Assembly (NCBI RefSeq): GCF_000368925.1
Contig: NZ_KB849756.1
Location: 404,823 to 468,822 of the forward strand
DNA: 64,000 nt
Direction of reading: 5' to 3'
DNA from: Acinetobacter bereziniae LMG 1003 = CIP 70.12
GTDB taxonomy: Bacteria > Pseudomonadota > Gammaproteobacteria > Pseudomonadales > Moraxellaceae
The notes under the pieces were generated by a model. The model did no database searches. It saw nothing but the letters and a program-made list of their open reading frames with translations, and was not told where the DNA came from. Shown here piece after piece: positions 46,434-56,160 of this stretch. The position numbers were made by a program, and so were the translations under genes. Positions within the stretch are counted from its first letter, which is position 1. Each line of letters opens with the position of its first letter.

Positions 46434-47423
46434 ATGACAGTACGTAATGACTGGGCTCGTGAAGAAATTCAAGCTTTATATGAACAGCCTTTTTTAGACT
46501 TAGTCTTTAAGGCTCAACAAATTCATCGCGAGCATTTTGAAGCAAATAGCATTCAAGTCAGTACTTTACTTTCAATTAAAACAGGAAAATGCCCTGAAGA
46601 TTGCAAATATTGTTCGCAATCTGCACGCTATGACTCAAAACTAGAAGCTGAAAAGCGTATCGCCGTAGAGAAAGTCATCAGCGAAGCCAAAGAAGCACTT
46701 GAATCTGGCTCTTCTCGTTTCTGTATGGGTGCAGCTTGGCGTAATCCACATGAACGCGATATGCCATATGTCTTAGAAATGGTGCGTGAAGTGAAAGCAC
46801 TCGGTCTAGAAACATGTATGACACTAGGTATGCTCAACCAATCACAAGCTGAGCGTCTCCATGAAGCAGGTTTAGATTATTATAATCACAACCTAGATAC
46901 TTCCCGCGAATATTATTCGCACATTATCAGCACCCGTACTTTTGATGATCGTTTAAACACTTTAGATCATGTGCGTAACGCAGGTATGAAAGTTTGTAGT
47001 GGTGGAATTGTGGGGTTAGGTGAAAACCGCAATGACCGCATTGGTTTATTACATGAATTAGCAACCCTGCCTGTACATCCTGAATCTGTACCCATCAATA
47101 TGTTAGTTCCAATAGAAGGAACACCGCTTGCTGATGTAGAAAAGCTTGATGTTACTGAGTGGATTCGTACCATTGCAGTTGCACGTATTATTATGCCGAA
47201 TAGCTATATTCGTCTTTCTGCTGGTCGTGAATCACTGACCGACTCAGATCAAGCTTTGGCATTTATGGCTGGTGCAAACTCGTTATTTAGTGGTGAAAAG
47301 TTATTAACCACACCGAATGCTGGTGAAGGCAAAGACAAACAGTTATTCAATAAATTAGGTCTAAAAGCTGAAAAAGCCAAACCAACTGTTGCTGAACTTT
47401 CTGTAGATGCAATGGCAAGTTAA
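46434..47423 (+). CDS. bioB: Biotin synthase
   Basis: 329-residue radical SAM enzyme that inserts sulfur into dethiobiotin. The SAM-cluster motif CPEDCKYCSQS is near residues 51-61 and the C-terminal half holds the 2Fe-2S ligands (MGAAWRNP, GGIVGLGE and SAGRE segments). Stands alone, not with bioFDCA, which is normal for Acinetobacter. Two imperfect hairpins but no T-rich terminator follow. Confidence 0.97.
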   Translation: MTVRNDWAREEIQALYEQPFLDLVFKAQQIHREHFEANSIQVSTLLSIKTGKCPEDCKYCSQSARYDSKLEAEKRIAVEKVISEAKEALESGSSRFCMGAAWRNPHERDMPYVLEMVREVKALGLETCMTLGMLNQSQAERLHEAGLDYYNHNLDTSREYYSHIISTRTFDDRLNTLDHVRNAGMKVCSGGIVGLGENRNDRIGLLHELATLPVHPESVPINMLVPIEGTPLADVEKLDVTEWIRTIAVARIIMPNSYIRLSAGRESLTDSDQALAFMAGANSLFSGEKLLTTPNAGEGKDKQLFNKLGLKAEKAKPTVAELSVDAMAS

Positions 47424-47520
47424 TTAATGCTTAAATTCTAACATCATGTCTTTGTGCATGGTGTTAGAAACATTGCTTGGCTTTAAAATGCTTCACTTTT
47501 TCTTAGCTTTCTTTCTTAAC

Positions 47521-47565
47521 TCTATTTCTAAAAGTTCTATTTCTAAAAATTGTATTTCTAAAAGC
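47521..47565. repeat. Three tandem 15-bp repeats
   Basis: TCTATTTCTAAAAGT, TCTATTTCTAAAAAT and TGTATTTCTAAAAGC in tandem, ending five bases before the stop codon of the minus-strand M48 gene. Short tandem array prone to slippage; no function assigned. Confidence 0.85.
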
Positions 47566-47569
47566 TCGC

Positions 47570-49477
47570 TTAAATAATCATTACACTATTTTTCTTCTGC
47601 ATTTGATCTACAATATCATCTGACTTAAAACCAAGTCGCCAATACAATAATTGCAATACATCCAATTCATCTTGGGTAATAATCCGATCATTCCATAAGC
47701 AAATTTCTGCAACACCAAGAATACTTAAACGATCACGTAATAATAGACCTGCAATATCATTTAAGATTTCACCTAAATCAATCGGCTCATCTGAAATTTC
47801 TTCAAATAACTCAAGCTCATCCTTGGATAAAACACGTTCTAAAATCTCATAACGTACATCGAGTTGATTGGCACTGTTAATTTGCTGAACATGCAATAAA
47901 GCATCAATTAAACGCACAATCTGAGGTTTTACAGTTTCAAGTGATGAAGGTGTATGCATCGGTAGCAAATGTAATTCAGCTTTTACCCGCTCAATTAACA
48001 GCGCATCCAATAAGCCTATTTCGCCATCTTCCTGAATAATTTTCGCAAGTTTCGTTACAAATTGACGCGCACTCGTTGCAGGCATATTACCCAGATTTTC
48101 ACAAGCATCATGAAAAATTTGGATGTGGATACGCCCATCCATACTTAACAATGAGTCAATAATGGCTCGACTCACCGCAGCATCAGATGGAATAAACTCG
48201 CGATATTGCCGAATCATTAAAATTGCAACCATAACCTCACGTGACCCAGTCGCAGTCTGCATTGCACGTTGGATTAAATCTGAGCGTTCTATTTGACGGC
48301 GCACTTCTGGATTTAAGGGTTTAATCGCATCATTCAGGGCAAAGCTAATGGGCGATAAACGTAACAAAGGCAATGGCTGTGGCGACACCCACGGATTATA
48401 GACTTCACCAGAAGACTCTTCTAAGGGACGCAACAAGCTAAACAACGGCTGACTGCGTAATTTCTTTAAATTTTCTAATTGTAAATCTTGCAATAAAGTC
48501 GGATTCAACTCATAGATCCGATCTTCAATGTTGGGGTGAATATTCAACCAGCTTTGTGGACTCAGTGAATTGGCAAAGCACATATGCGCAATTGCTTCTG
48601 AAAATTCACTATGAATTTGCGAACCTGCATGATGCACATAAATACGTAATAAAGTCTGCACATTAGCATTATTCAGCAATAACTTCTTCGTTTTATAGTC
48701 ATTATAAAAAGTACGTCCACCCAATGTGAAATATTTAATCAAACGATTGATTAAAATTCCCATACTACCCAATAGCCAAATCACACCACCCACAGCAACA
48801 AAACTGGTTTCAAATTTATGTTGATTGCCTTTGGCGTTGTAGCGATTAAAACCTTGCTTGGCAATTTTGCTTCCTAACTGACTAAATGTAATCAGTCCGC
48901 TATAAAGAATCTTAAGTCGAGTATTTTCACGGGCTTCGCCAGACAAAATTTGATTAAACTCATGCCCCAACAACCCGTAAAGTTCTAATTCATCAAGATT
49001 CTGCAATGCACCCCAAGTTAAAATAATTACAGTATCTCTTGGGTGGAAACCTGCAGTTAAGGCATTAACACCAACTTCATCCGGTAAAACATATAAAGTC
49101 GGTGCATCAATCTCAAAGGTTTCTGCAAATTTATCTGCAAGATGAATTGCTACACTTTCTTCTGGGGTACTTTCGATCTGACTTAAACGACGTGCTTTTA
49201 ACTGTTTGGCTAATGAGTGTCCACCAGTACGAAAAACATAAAATTCATAGGCAATTGACCAACCAATAATGATAATAATCAACCCAATACAGTAAGGGCT
49301 TAAAACATGCCACCAAATTTGCTGTTCACGATCGACATAATGTACCAATAACCCCAAAACGGTATTGAGAATAAAAATAGTCAATATGACTGCAAGCAAA
49401 CAAATACTCGCAGACCACAACATATTCTTGTTTTTTATCAAATAATGGCTGACATCTTTCAATGTAAAATTCCTCAT
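47570..49477 (-). CDS. M48-family membrane protein, degenerate zinc site
   Basis: 635 residues. Two N-terminal membrane helices (about 22-45 and 57-78), an M48-like domain, and a third hydrophobic segment near 227-246. The zinc motif HExxH reads HEFNQ (172-176), and the place of the third ligand (REFxAD in relatives) reads RTFYND (255-260), so the catalytic site appears lost. The C-terminal 250 residues match the family tail (IHPNIEDRIYELNP). The ATG at 49477 is chosen because a longer frame crosses the purF terminator. Downstream of purF. Confidence 0.8.
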   Translation of the reverse strand: MRNFTLKDVSHYLIKNKNMLWSASICLLAVILTIFILNTVLGLLVHYVDREQQIWWHVLSPYCIGLIIIIIGWSIAYEFYVFRTGGHSLAKQLKARRLSQIESTPEESVAIHLADKFAETFEIDAPTLYVLPDEVGVNALTAGFHPRDTVIILTWGALQNLDELELYGLLGHEFNQILSGEARENTRLKILYSGLITFSQLGSKIAKQGFNRYNAKGNQHKFETSFVAVGGVIWLLGSMGILINRLIKYFTLGGRTFYNDYKTKKLLLNNANVQTLLRIYVHHAGSQIHSEFSEAIAHMCFANSLSPQSWLNIHPNIEDRIYELNPTLLQDLQLENLKKLRSQPLFSLLRPLEESSGEVYNPWVSPQPLPLLRLSPISFALNDAIKPLNPEVRRQIERSDLIQRAMQTATGSREVMVAILMIRQYREFIPSDAAVSRAIIDSLLSMDGRIHIQIFHDACENLGNMPATSARQFVTKLAKIIQEDGEIGLLDALLIERVKAELHLLPMHTPSSLETVKPQIVRLIDALLHVQQINSANQLDVRYEILERVLSKDELELFEEISDEPIDLGEILNDIAGLLLRDRLSILGVAEICLWNDRIITQDELDVLQLLYWRLGFKSDDIVDQMQKKNSVMII

Positions 49478-49500
49478 TACATTGCAAAACACTATAAATG

Positions 49501-49526
49501 AAAAAAGCGGGAACTTCCCGCTTTTT
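49501..49526 (-). terminator. Intrinsic terminator after purF
   Basis: Minus-strand AAAAAGCGGGAA and TTCCCGCTTTTTT, nearly loopless GC stem, 23 bases beyond the purF stop. Separates purF from the M48-like gene. Confidence 0.92.
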
Positions 49527-49548
49527 CTCAATGAAAATCAATTCTGAT

Positions 49549-51093
49549 TTACATCTCTTCTTTAATACCACATAGATCAACCGAAGATGCATCAATATTG
49601 ACATCAATATAACCATCTTTTTGCTTTTTCGCAGTATCATTACGACTTTGCTCAAGATCATTTAAATATTGTTCGTCAATATCGCCAGTCACGTAAACGC
49701 CATCAAAAACCGAACAATCAAACTCTTGAACTTCTGGTACTTTACTGGTTCTCACCGCAGCTTTTAAATCATCCAAATCTTGGAAAATCAAACGATCAGC
49801 GCCAATAATATTTTGAATTTCTTCAACACTACGATGAGATGCAATCAATTCTGCTTTAGCTGGCATATCGATCCCATACACATTTGGATATTTCACCATC
49901 GGTGCAGCAGAGGCAAAATAAACATTTTTTGCACCTGCGTCACGTGCCATTTGAATGATTTCATTACAGGTTGTACCACGTACGATCGAATCATCCACCA
50001 GCAACACGTTCTTGTCTTTAAACTCAAGTTCAACTGGGTTTAACTTTTGACGTACAGATTTTTTACGTTGTTGTTGACCTGGCATAATGAAGGTACGACC
50101 GATGTAACGGTTTTTCATAAAGCCTTCACGGAATTTCACCCCGAGAATATTCGCCAATTCTAAAGCAGATGTACGGCTTGTATCTGGAATCGGGATAACC
50201 ACATCAACATCATGCGCTTCACCCCATTCACGAAGAATTTTCTTCGCCAGCGTCTCACCCATTTTCAAGCGTGCTTTGTAGACAGAAATTCCATCTATAG
50301 TGGCATCTGGACGTGCAAAATACACATATTCAAAAATACATGGACGATAACGTGGTTGACTGGCACATTGCTGGGAGTAGAACTCACCTTCAGCGTTAAT
50401 AAATACCGCTTCACCCGGCTCAATATCACGCTCAACTTTAAAGCCCAATGCAGTAATCGCAACTGACTCTGAAGCAATGATATATTCTTTTTCACCATTT
50501 TCAGTCAGGCGCGAACCATAGATTAATGGACGAATACCATTTGGATCACGGAACCCCACCAAACCATGTCCAGTAATCATTGCAACAACACCATAGGCAC
50601 CTTTGCAACGCTCATGTACACGTTTAACTGTATGGAAAATATCGTCTGGAGATGGTGTTAATGAGGCACATTTTTGCAATTCATGTGCAAACACATTCAG
50701 CAAGACTTCTGAGTCAGAATCTGTATTCATATGACGCAAGTCAGTTTTAAACAGATCATCATGAATATCAGCAGCATTGGTAAGATTACCATTGTGCGCC
50801 AAAGTTATCCCATAAGGTGAGTTTACGTAAAAAGGTTGCGCTTCAGCACTGCTTGAAGAACCAGCAGTTGGATAACGAACATGACCAATACCATAGTTAC
50901 CGAGCAATGCGCGCATGTGGCGAGTATGGAATACATCACGAACCATACCATTGTCTTTTCTCAAGAAAAGACGACCATTATGACAAGTCACAATCCCAGC
51001 TGCATCCTGTCCACGATGTTGTAACATCGTCAACGCATCAAATAACATTTGGTTTACAGGTGCTTTACCTGCTATACCAACGACTCCACACAT
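49549..51093 (-). CDS. purF: Amidophosphoribosyltransferase
   Basis: 514 residues, first committed step of purine synthesis: PRPP plus glutamine to 5-phosphoribosylamine. Catalytic Cys2 (MCGVVGIAG), glutaminase segment with HVRYPTAGSS, and PRPP-binding VLLVDDSIVRGTT near 370. GAGG six bases before the ATG. Last gene of the pyrD-cvpA-purF run; cvpA-purF order is conserved in gammaproteobacteria. Confidence 0.98.
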   Translation of the reverse strand: MCGVVGIAGKAPVNQMLFDALTMLQHRGQDAAGIVTCHNGRLFLRKDNGMVRDVFHTRHMRALLGNYGIGHVRYPTAGSSSSAEAQPFYVNSPYGITLAHNGNLTNAADIHDDLFKTDLRHMNTDSDSEVLLNVFAHELQKCASLTPSPDDIFHTVKRVHERCKGAYGVVAMITGHGLVGFRDPNGIRPLIYGSRLTENGEKEYIIASESVAITALGFKVERDIEPGEAVFINAEGEFYSQQCASQPRYRPCIFEYVYFARPDATIDGISVYKARLKMGETLAKKILREWGEAHDVDVVIPIPDTSRTSALELANILGVKFREGFMKNRYIGRTFIMPGQQQRKKSVRQKLNPVELEFKDKNVLLVDDSIVRGTTCNEIIQMARDAGAKNVYFASAAPMVKYPNVYGIDMPAKAELIASHRSVEEIQNIIGADRLIFQDLDDLKAAVRTSKVPEVQEFDCSVFDGVYVTGDIDEQYLNDLEQSRNDTAKKQKDGYIDVNIDASSVDLCGIKEEM

Positions 51094-51117
51094 AACTACC
51101 TCGCAGACCAGCTAGGA

Positions 51118-51711
51118 CTAATAAAACGGATTTTTTGTCGAATGTGCTGATTGATCATCCTCTTCAGATGTTGATGATCGTTCAGTATTTCTCACAGCAG
51201 CGTCATCGGGATGCGCTTGTGACTGTATATGATTTAATGCTTCATTTGCAGCATCTTTAGAAATTTCTGAAGCTAAGGGTGCAAACGGCAAAAGTGTTTG
51301 AATAAATTTTGACTGTTTCCATGTTGGCGAACTGTCAACCCAAGGACCTAATCCTTGCATTGTTATGAGGACAATGAATAAACCTTTCAAGGTCCCCAGT
51401 GCACCACCTGCCAAACGATTTAAAGGACCTAGTTTTAAGCTCTTTAAAATTTGATTGAGAATTGCTGTTGCAATCCATGTTAAAACGATAATAACCAAGA
51501 CAATAAATGCAAATGCTGCAATTTTTTGCACCACAGGATCTTGACTGAGTGCAGACATGGAAGGTGCGATGATATTGGCATATTTAGCACCAACAATCAG
51601 TGCAAAAATCCATCCTATCAAGTTCGCAAAGGCTTTCACGAATCCTTGTCGCAAACCGTTTAGCCCTCCAATGAGCAATATAATCAGTATGATAATGTCT
51701 AGGGTATTCAT
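51118..51711 (-). CDS. cvpA: CvpA-family membrane protein
   Basis: 197 residues, four hydrophobic helices (about 5-22, 28-50, 65-87, 103-122) then a soluble acidic/Ser-rich tail. CvpA proteins are needed for colicin V export and bile or envelope stress tolerance in relatives. Starts two bases after the pyrD stop, so translationally coupled, and is followed by purF after 24 bases. Confidence 0.92.
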   Translation of the reverse strand: MNTLDIIILIILLIGGLNGLRQGFVKAFANLIGWIFALIVGAKYANIIAPSMSALSQDPVVQKIAAFAFIVLVIIVLTWIATAILNQILKSLKLGPLNRLAGGALGTLKGLFIVLITMQGLGPWVDSSPTWKQSKFIQTLLPFAPLASEISKDAANEALNHIQSQAHPDDAAVRNTERSSTSEEDDQSAHSTKNPFY

Positions 51712-51713
51712 AT

Positions 51714-52718
51714 TTAGGTCATAGCATTAACACAGTCTTTGATCAGTGTAGGACCTGTATAGATCATACCACTATAAATTTGAACCAAACTCGCACCTGC
51801 CTGTTGTTTTGCAACAGCGTGTTCACCCGATAAAATTCCACCAACACCGATTAACGGAATTTTACCCTGTAATAGTTTTGAAAAGGCAGCCAAACAAGCT
51901 GTGCTCTTTTCAAATACAGGTGCTCCAGATAACCCACCAGCTTCATCACCAAATGGTAGACCTTCGACACCTTCACGAGATAAAGTTGTATTGGTTACAA
52001 TAAGCCCATCAATTTTAAACTGCAACAATTGTGAAGCAATAAATTCAATATCTGTTGTATCTAAATCTGGTGCAACTTTGAGAACAAGTGGAACATAGTG
52101 CTGTAATTCTTCAGCCAACTCTAACTGACGTTTTTTGAGGGTTTCTAAAAGTTCAGTCAGTGCATGACCACTTTGCAAAGAGCGCAAATTTTTCGTATTC
52201 GGTGAAGAAATATTCACCGTAATGTAAGATGCGTAGTGATAAACTTTTTCTAGACAAATTAAATAATCTGAAACAGCGTCTTCAACAGGCGTTGTGGCAT
52301 TTTTTCCGATATTGATTCCAAGAATGCCTTTAAATTTTGCTGCTTTGACATTCTCAACCAATTTGTCTACCCCATCATTGTTAAAACCCATACGGTTAAT
52401 GATGGCTTTTGCTTGTGGAATACGGAAAAGACGTGGGTGTGGATTGCCTTCTTGTGGTTTAGGTGTAATGGTTCCGATTTCAATAAAACCAAAACCCAAA
52501 CCCGCTAAGGCATCGATATATGCACCATTTTTATCCAAACCTGCAGCTAATCCAACTGGATTAGGAAACTCAATCCCCATACAGGTGACTGGTTTTGACG
52601 CAACAGCTTGACGCATCGCACCCAATTTATGGGCAGATTTAAGCATGGATAATGTGAGTTCATGTACACGCTCTGGTGCTAAAGAAAACAACAAAGGGCG
52701 AGCAAGTGAATACAACAT
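51714..52718 (-). CDS. pyrD: Dihydroorotate dehydrogenase, class 2
   Basis: 334 residues, quinone-linked enzyme of pyrimidine synthesis at the inner membrane. GLDKNGAYIDAL, INRMGFNNDGVD, catalytic Ser in NISSPNTKNLRSLQ, and FMN-binding VGGILSGEHA. First gene of the coupled pyrD-cvpA-purF unit, 90 bases downstream of gspM. Confidence 0.97.
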   Translation of the reverse strand: MLYSLARPLLFSLAPERVHELTLSMLKSAHKLGAMRQAVASKPVTCMGIEFPNPVGLAAGLDKNGAYIDALAGLGFGFIEIGTITPKPQEGNPHPRLFRIPQAKAIINRMGFNNDGVDKLVENVKAAKFKGILGINIGKNATTPVEDAVSDYLICLEKVYHYASYITVNISSPNTKNLRSLQSGHALTELLETLKKRQLELAEELQHYVPLVLKVAPDLDTTDIEFIASQLLQFKIDGLIVTNTTLSREGVEGLPFGDEAGGLSGAPVFEKSTACLAAFSKLLQGKIPLIGVGGILSGEHAVAKQQAGASLVQIYSGMIYTGPTLIKDCVNAMT

Positions 52719-52808
52719 AGCTATAAAAGTCTACTGCTTTTTAAGTTGCCACATTATAGGCACAGTATGCTGAAAAGGCTATGCTTGAACTGTGTTTATT
52801 TTCAGTAC

Positions 52809-53291
52809 TTACTGTACCGTCGCTGTTAATTTAATCTGTGCGCCCTCTTTAACCAGTTCCATCTTTTCCAAGCTAACACCCATCTGCGCGATTTGAGTCA
52901 GAAAGTTTGCCAGAACAGCATAATTCTGATGTTGTGCAACAATTTGAAATTGTTCACCAACCTGTTGTGAAGCCACTGAAAGCCCTTGTTGTTGTGCAAC
53001 ACGTTGAATTTTATCTGCGGTGGTTAATGCTAAATCATCCGCAGGTTTCATGGTAACTACATTACTTTGCATCCAAACCACGAGGTCTTTCATTTCATTT
53101 AAACGCAACTGTTGTTTTTCAGCAGCTTTATGGGTATACCACAAGGCTGCACCAACGGCGGCAACTATTACAAAAATCGTTGTGAAAATAACCATAATAC
53201 GTTCACGTGCTGACATTTTTTCTAAATTGTCAGTCATCTTTTCGGACCACGTGTCTAAACGGTTTTGAAAGCTTTCCATTGTTTTCATCAT
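52809..53291 (-). CDS. gspM: Type II secretion protein M
   Basis: 160 residues: short cytoplasmic N-terminus, one membrane helix (about 33-52), then a periplasmic ferredoxin-like domain. GspM partners GspL in the inner-membrane platform. Its ATG overlaps the gspL stop by four bases (ATGA), showing coupled translation. Confidence 0.85.
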   Translation of the reverse strand: MMKTMESFQNRLDTWSEKMTDNLEKMSARERIMVIFTTIFVIVAAVGAALWYTHKAAEKQQLRLNEMKDLVVWMQSNVVTMKPADDLALTTADKIQRVAQQQGLSVASQQVGEQFQIVAQHQNYAVLANFLTQIAQMGVSLEKMELVKEGAQIKLTATVQ

Positions 53292-54430
53292 TGTATCTTC
53301 ACTAAACCAACCACAGTCGCACCCTGTGTCTGAATATTACCCAGCTCCGCCTTAAAACCTTGTTGGTTTAACTGCGTGACCAATGTCTGTAATGCTTCTG
53401 AACTCTTGGCAACTAAATCCATGTTCAAGACAGAAGTTTCATAATTAACTCGATTGGCAATAATCTGATGCTGCATCAAAATTGGACCAACACGACTGAG
53501 CAATTGCAATGCCTGTGTATTCGCACCCTGACTAAGTTCTAGTTTATTCTTAAACTGACGTTGAACAGATTCCTCAGTAATTCGCTGTTCATTGGGAAAC
53601 CATTTTTTATACTGATCTACTGCAATCAATGCTGTTTGATCGGCAACTTTTTTCAGTTTAAACCAGCGCAGAGCATCATAACTCAGCTGTGCAACAATCA
53701 AAGCCACCACTAAAACTGCACATGCTTGCCAATAACGAGACACTCCGTCATTTGCCTGTTTGGCTTTAGGCAAGACATTAAATGGATGCTGCTTTGCCTT
53801 TTTAATTTCAGTAAACTGATAATTAAATGGCTCACGTTGTTCAGCTGTCGCTACAGCAAATAAACTGGTCGCTTGTGCATCAGTCAACGCACTATATAAA
53901 AAAGTTTTTTCTCGATCTGCAAAATCCAAATACAGACCAAGATCATCGATTGAATTACCTAGAAACTCATTCTCACGCACCAACAATTGCCCATTGACAT
54001 TGGCTAAGATCAGCTGATTTTCTTCTGGAATAGACAACATTAGAAAGTCAGGCAATAAAGAAACAATCTTTAAAGGAATCAAAGACAAAGAGTGCTGAAT
54101 TGTAGTGATCGTATGTTGATTCACACCCAATACTGAAACTTGATCGGGTTGCTGAAAGTGCGAAAACACTTTCATTTGGTCAATCGGTAAAATGACATAT
54201 TCTTCAAGTAAATATTTAACACCATCTGGGCCCAATTGTTTATATTGAGCTTTGCTAAACTTTTGTTGAAGAATTTGCACTTCACGACTTGGAAAGAACA
54301 CAACCGCTTCTTCACCTTGGTAAAGTTTAATATCTTGTATTAATTGTTCCAGACTCGAAGATGTAGTCCAATCACTTCCTCGAGACCATTGCCAAACCCC
54401 ATTGGCTTCAGGCATCCATAAGTACAACAT
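53288..54430 (-). CDS. gspL: Type II secretion protein L
   Basis: 380 residues. Actin-like cytoplasmic domain (about 1-230), a membrane helix (about 240-262) and a periplasmic domain with a coiled stretch. Recruits the ATPase GspE to the inner membrane. In this genus the type II genes are scattered, and gspL-gspM here sit alone among housekeeping genes. Confidence 0.87.
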   Translation of the reverse strand: MLYLWMPEANGVWQWSRGSDWTTSSSLEQLIQDIKLYQGEEAVVFFPSREVQILQQKFSKAQYKQLGPDGVKYLLEEYVILPIDQMKVFSHFQQPDQVSVLGVNQHTITTIQHSLSLIPLKIVSLLPDFLMLSIPEENQLILANVNGQLLVRENEFLGNSIDDLGLYLDFADREKTFLYSALTDAQATSLFAVATAEQREPFNYQFTEIKKAKQHPFNVLPKAKQANDGVSRYWQACAVLVVALIVAQLSYDALRWFKLKKVADQTALIAVDQYKKWFPNEQRITEESVQRQFKNKLELSQGANTQALQLLSRVGPILMQHQIIANRVNYETSVLNMDLVAKSSEALQTLVTQLNQQGFKAELGNIQTQGATVVGLVKIQ

Positions 54431-54467
54431 TTATCGTTTTCTGCCGTGTGTTCTTTTAACAATGCTT

Positions 54468-54923
54468 TTATACAGTTGGAATAAAGGCTTTATTTTGAGT
54501 AGATAGACCATTTGCAATGACCGTTTGCTCATAAATACGAGCTTCTGCCAAGGCAAAAGGATTAAAATGCTCATGTGTCAGTTGTTCAGCAATATGCCCA
54601 ACCACATTCATATGACATACCACCACAATACGTTCAAATGGTAATTGTGACAACCATTCAATTGCTAATTTTGCATCATCTTCAGGCTTAATTTTGTCAC
54701 AGATCAATACTGATACTTCAGGAAAATAAGCCTGTATATGGGACAATGTTTCCTGTGCTCTCAATAACGTGCTCACAACAAATACATCTGGTTGTACTGT
54801 TTCTTTTAAAAATTGTGCTGTTTGTTCCGCTTGTAAATGCCCACGTTCTGTTAAAGGACGTTTACTGTCCACACCATTGATTGCTGGGGCTGCTTCACCA
54901 TGACGCACCAAAGTCAGTTGCAT
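54468..54923 (-). CDS. sixA: Phosphohistidine phosphatase SixA
   Basis: 151 residues of the histidine-phosphatase superfamily: LTLVRHGEA at 3-11 with the phospho-acceptor His, RAQETL near 56-61, and VVCHMNVVGH near 105-114. Removes phosphate from phosphohistidine residues in signalling proteins. Between gpsA and gspL, same strand. Confidence 0.9.
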   Translation of the reverse strand: MQLTLVRHGEAAPAINGVDSKRPLTERGHLQAEQTAQFLKETVQPDVFVVSTLLRAQETLSHIQAYFPEVSVLICDKIKPEDDAKLAIEWLSQLPFERIVVVCHMNVVGHIAEQLTHEHFNPFALAEARIYEQTVIANGLSTQNKAFIPTV

Positions 54924-55002
54924 AAGATTTCCTTTTTAATACCGCACTGATTATAACGAGGCTTTGTTACAAATCTATCTCTCAACCTCAAATTGTAATC
55001 AA

Positions 55003-56076
55003 TTAAACCTCATTGTGTGGCAACACAAACTCTACATCACTTCGATGTCCATTTTTCATCAAGGAAACTGCGATATTGAGTGGTGGTGCACCTTCAAAAA
55101 TAACTTCATAAAGTGCTGTGGTAATCGGCATATAAACGTCCAATTCTTTAGCACGCGCATTTACTTGTACAATGGTATTGATGCCTTCTGCGGTTTGCCC
55201 CAGTTCTTTTGTCGCTTGTTCCAGTGTCTTTCCAGAACCTAATGCAAAACCAACTTGATAGTTTCGACTCAATGGACTATTACAGGTTGCAAATAAATCC
55301 CCAACCCCAGATAAGCCAAGGAATGTCAATGGATTAGCACCCAACTTAACAGCAAAACGACTCATTTCTGCTAATGCTCGGGTTAAAATCATACTTCGTG
55401 TGTTTTCACCTACTTTATACGCCACAGCCATACCCATTGCCACAGCGTAAATATTCTTCAATGCACCGCCAAGCTCGACACCATGTACATCATCACTGCC
55501 GAAGACCCGAAATAATGCACTGTGTAAAGCCTGTTGTACTGCATAACGCACCAACTCACTGTCACTTGCGATGACTGTACCTGCAGGTTGTCCAGCCACA
55601 ATCTCTTTGGCTAAGTTTGGACCAGAAAGTACACCATAAGGTACTTCTGGCAGTTCTTCACGAATAATATCACTCATGAAACTAAAACTTTTGGCTTCAA
55701 TACCTTTGGTTAAAGACACCACAGCTTGTGCACTAATGAACGGCTTGATCTGGCGCAACACATCACGAAATGAATGGCTAGGAATAGCAACCAGAATAAT
55801 GTCACGATCACGTACAGCCTTTTCCAAATTTGACTCAGCACGTAGCCCTGCTTCTAATTGAAAGTCTGGAAGATAGCGTTTGTTGATATGCGTCGCATTG
55901 ATCTCTGCCGCGATAGCTTCATCACGAATCCAAATCATGGTGTCACAACCATTGCGTACTGCTGTGTTCGCCATTGCTGTGCCGAAACTACCACCACCGA
56001 GTACAGTCACACGTAATGCTGTTTTTTGATCCAATACCACGGGTTCAATTAAATCTTTAAAGCGTAAATCCGACAT
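55003..56076 (-). CDS. gpsA: Glycerol-3-phosphate dehydrogenase [NAD(P)+]
   Basis: 357 residues. Rossmann motif VLGGGSFGTAMAN near 25-37, active-site Lys in GALKNIYAVAMG, and KGIE/SGPNLAKEI segments. Makes sn-glycerol-3-phosphate for phospholipid synthesis. About 18 residues precede the usual start, normal for Acinetobacter. Upstream end of the minus-strand run toward purF. Confidence 0.96.
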   Translation of the reverse strand: MSDLRFKDLIEPVVLDQKTALRVTVLGGGSFGTAMANTAVRNGCDTMIWIRDEAIAAEINATHINKRYLPDFQLEAGLRAESNLEKAVRDRDIILVAIPSHSFRDVLRQIKPFISAQAVVSLTKGIEAKSFSFMSDIIREELPEVPYGVLSGPNLAKEIVAGQPAGTVIASDSELVRYAVQQALHSALFRVFGSDDVHGVELGGALKNIYAVAMGMAVAYKVGENTRSMILTRALAEMSRFAVKLGANPLTFLGLSGVGDLFATCNSPLSRNYQVGFALGSGKTLEQATKELGQTAEGINTIVQVNARAKELDVYMPITTALYEVIFEGAPPLNIAVSLMKNGHRSDVEFVLPHNEV

Positions 56077-56160
56077 TATTATTATCCTAAAAACCTATCC
56101 TAAATATTACATGTAAATGTTTAACGAGTTTTCACAGTTGATATCTCGTTATTTTTGTGA

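Noticed and set aside
49478..49531. Longer start for the M48-like protein
   Set aside because: It would read through the purF terminator stem, and the added residues are unlike the family.
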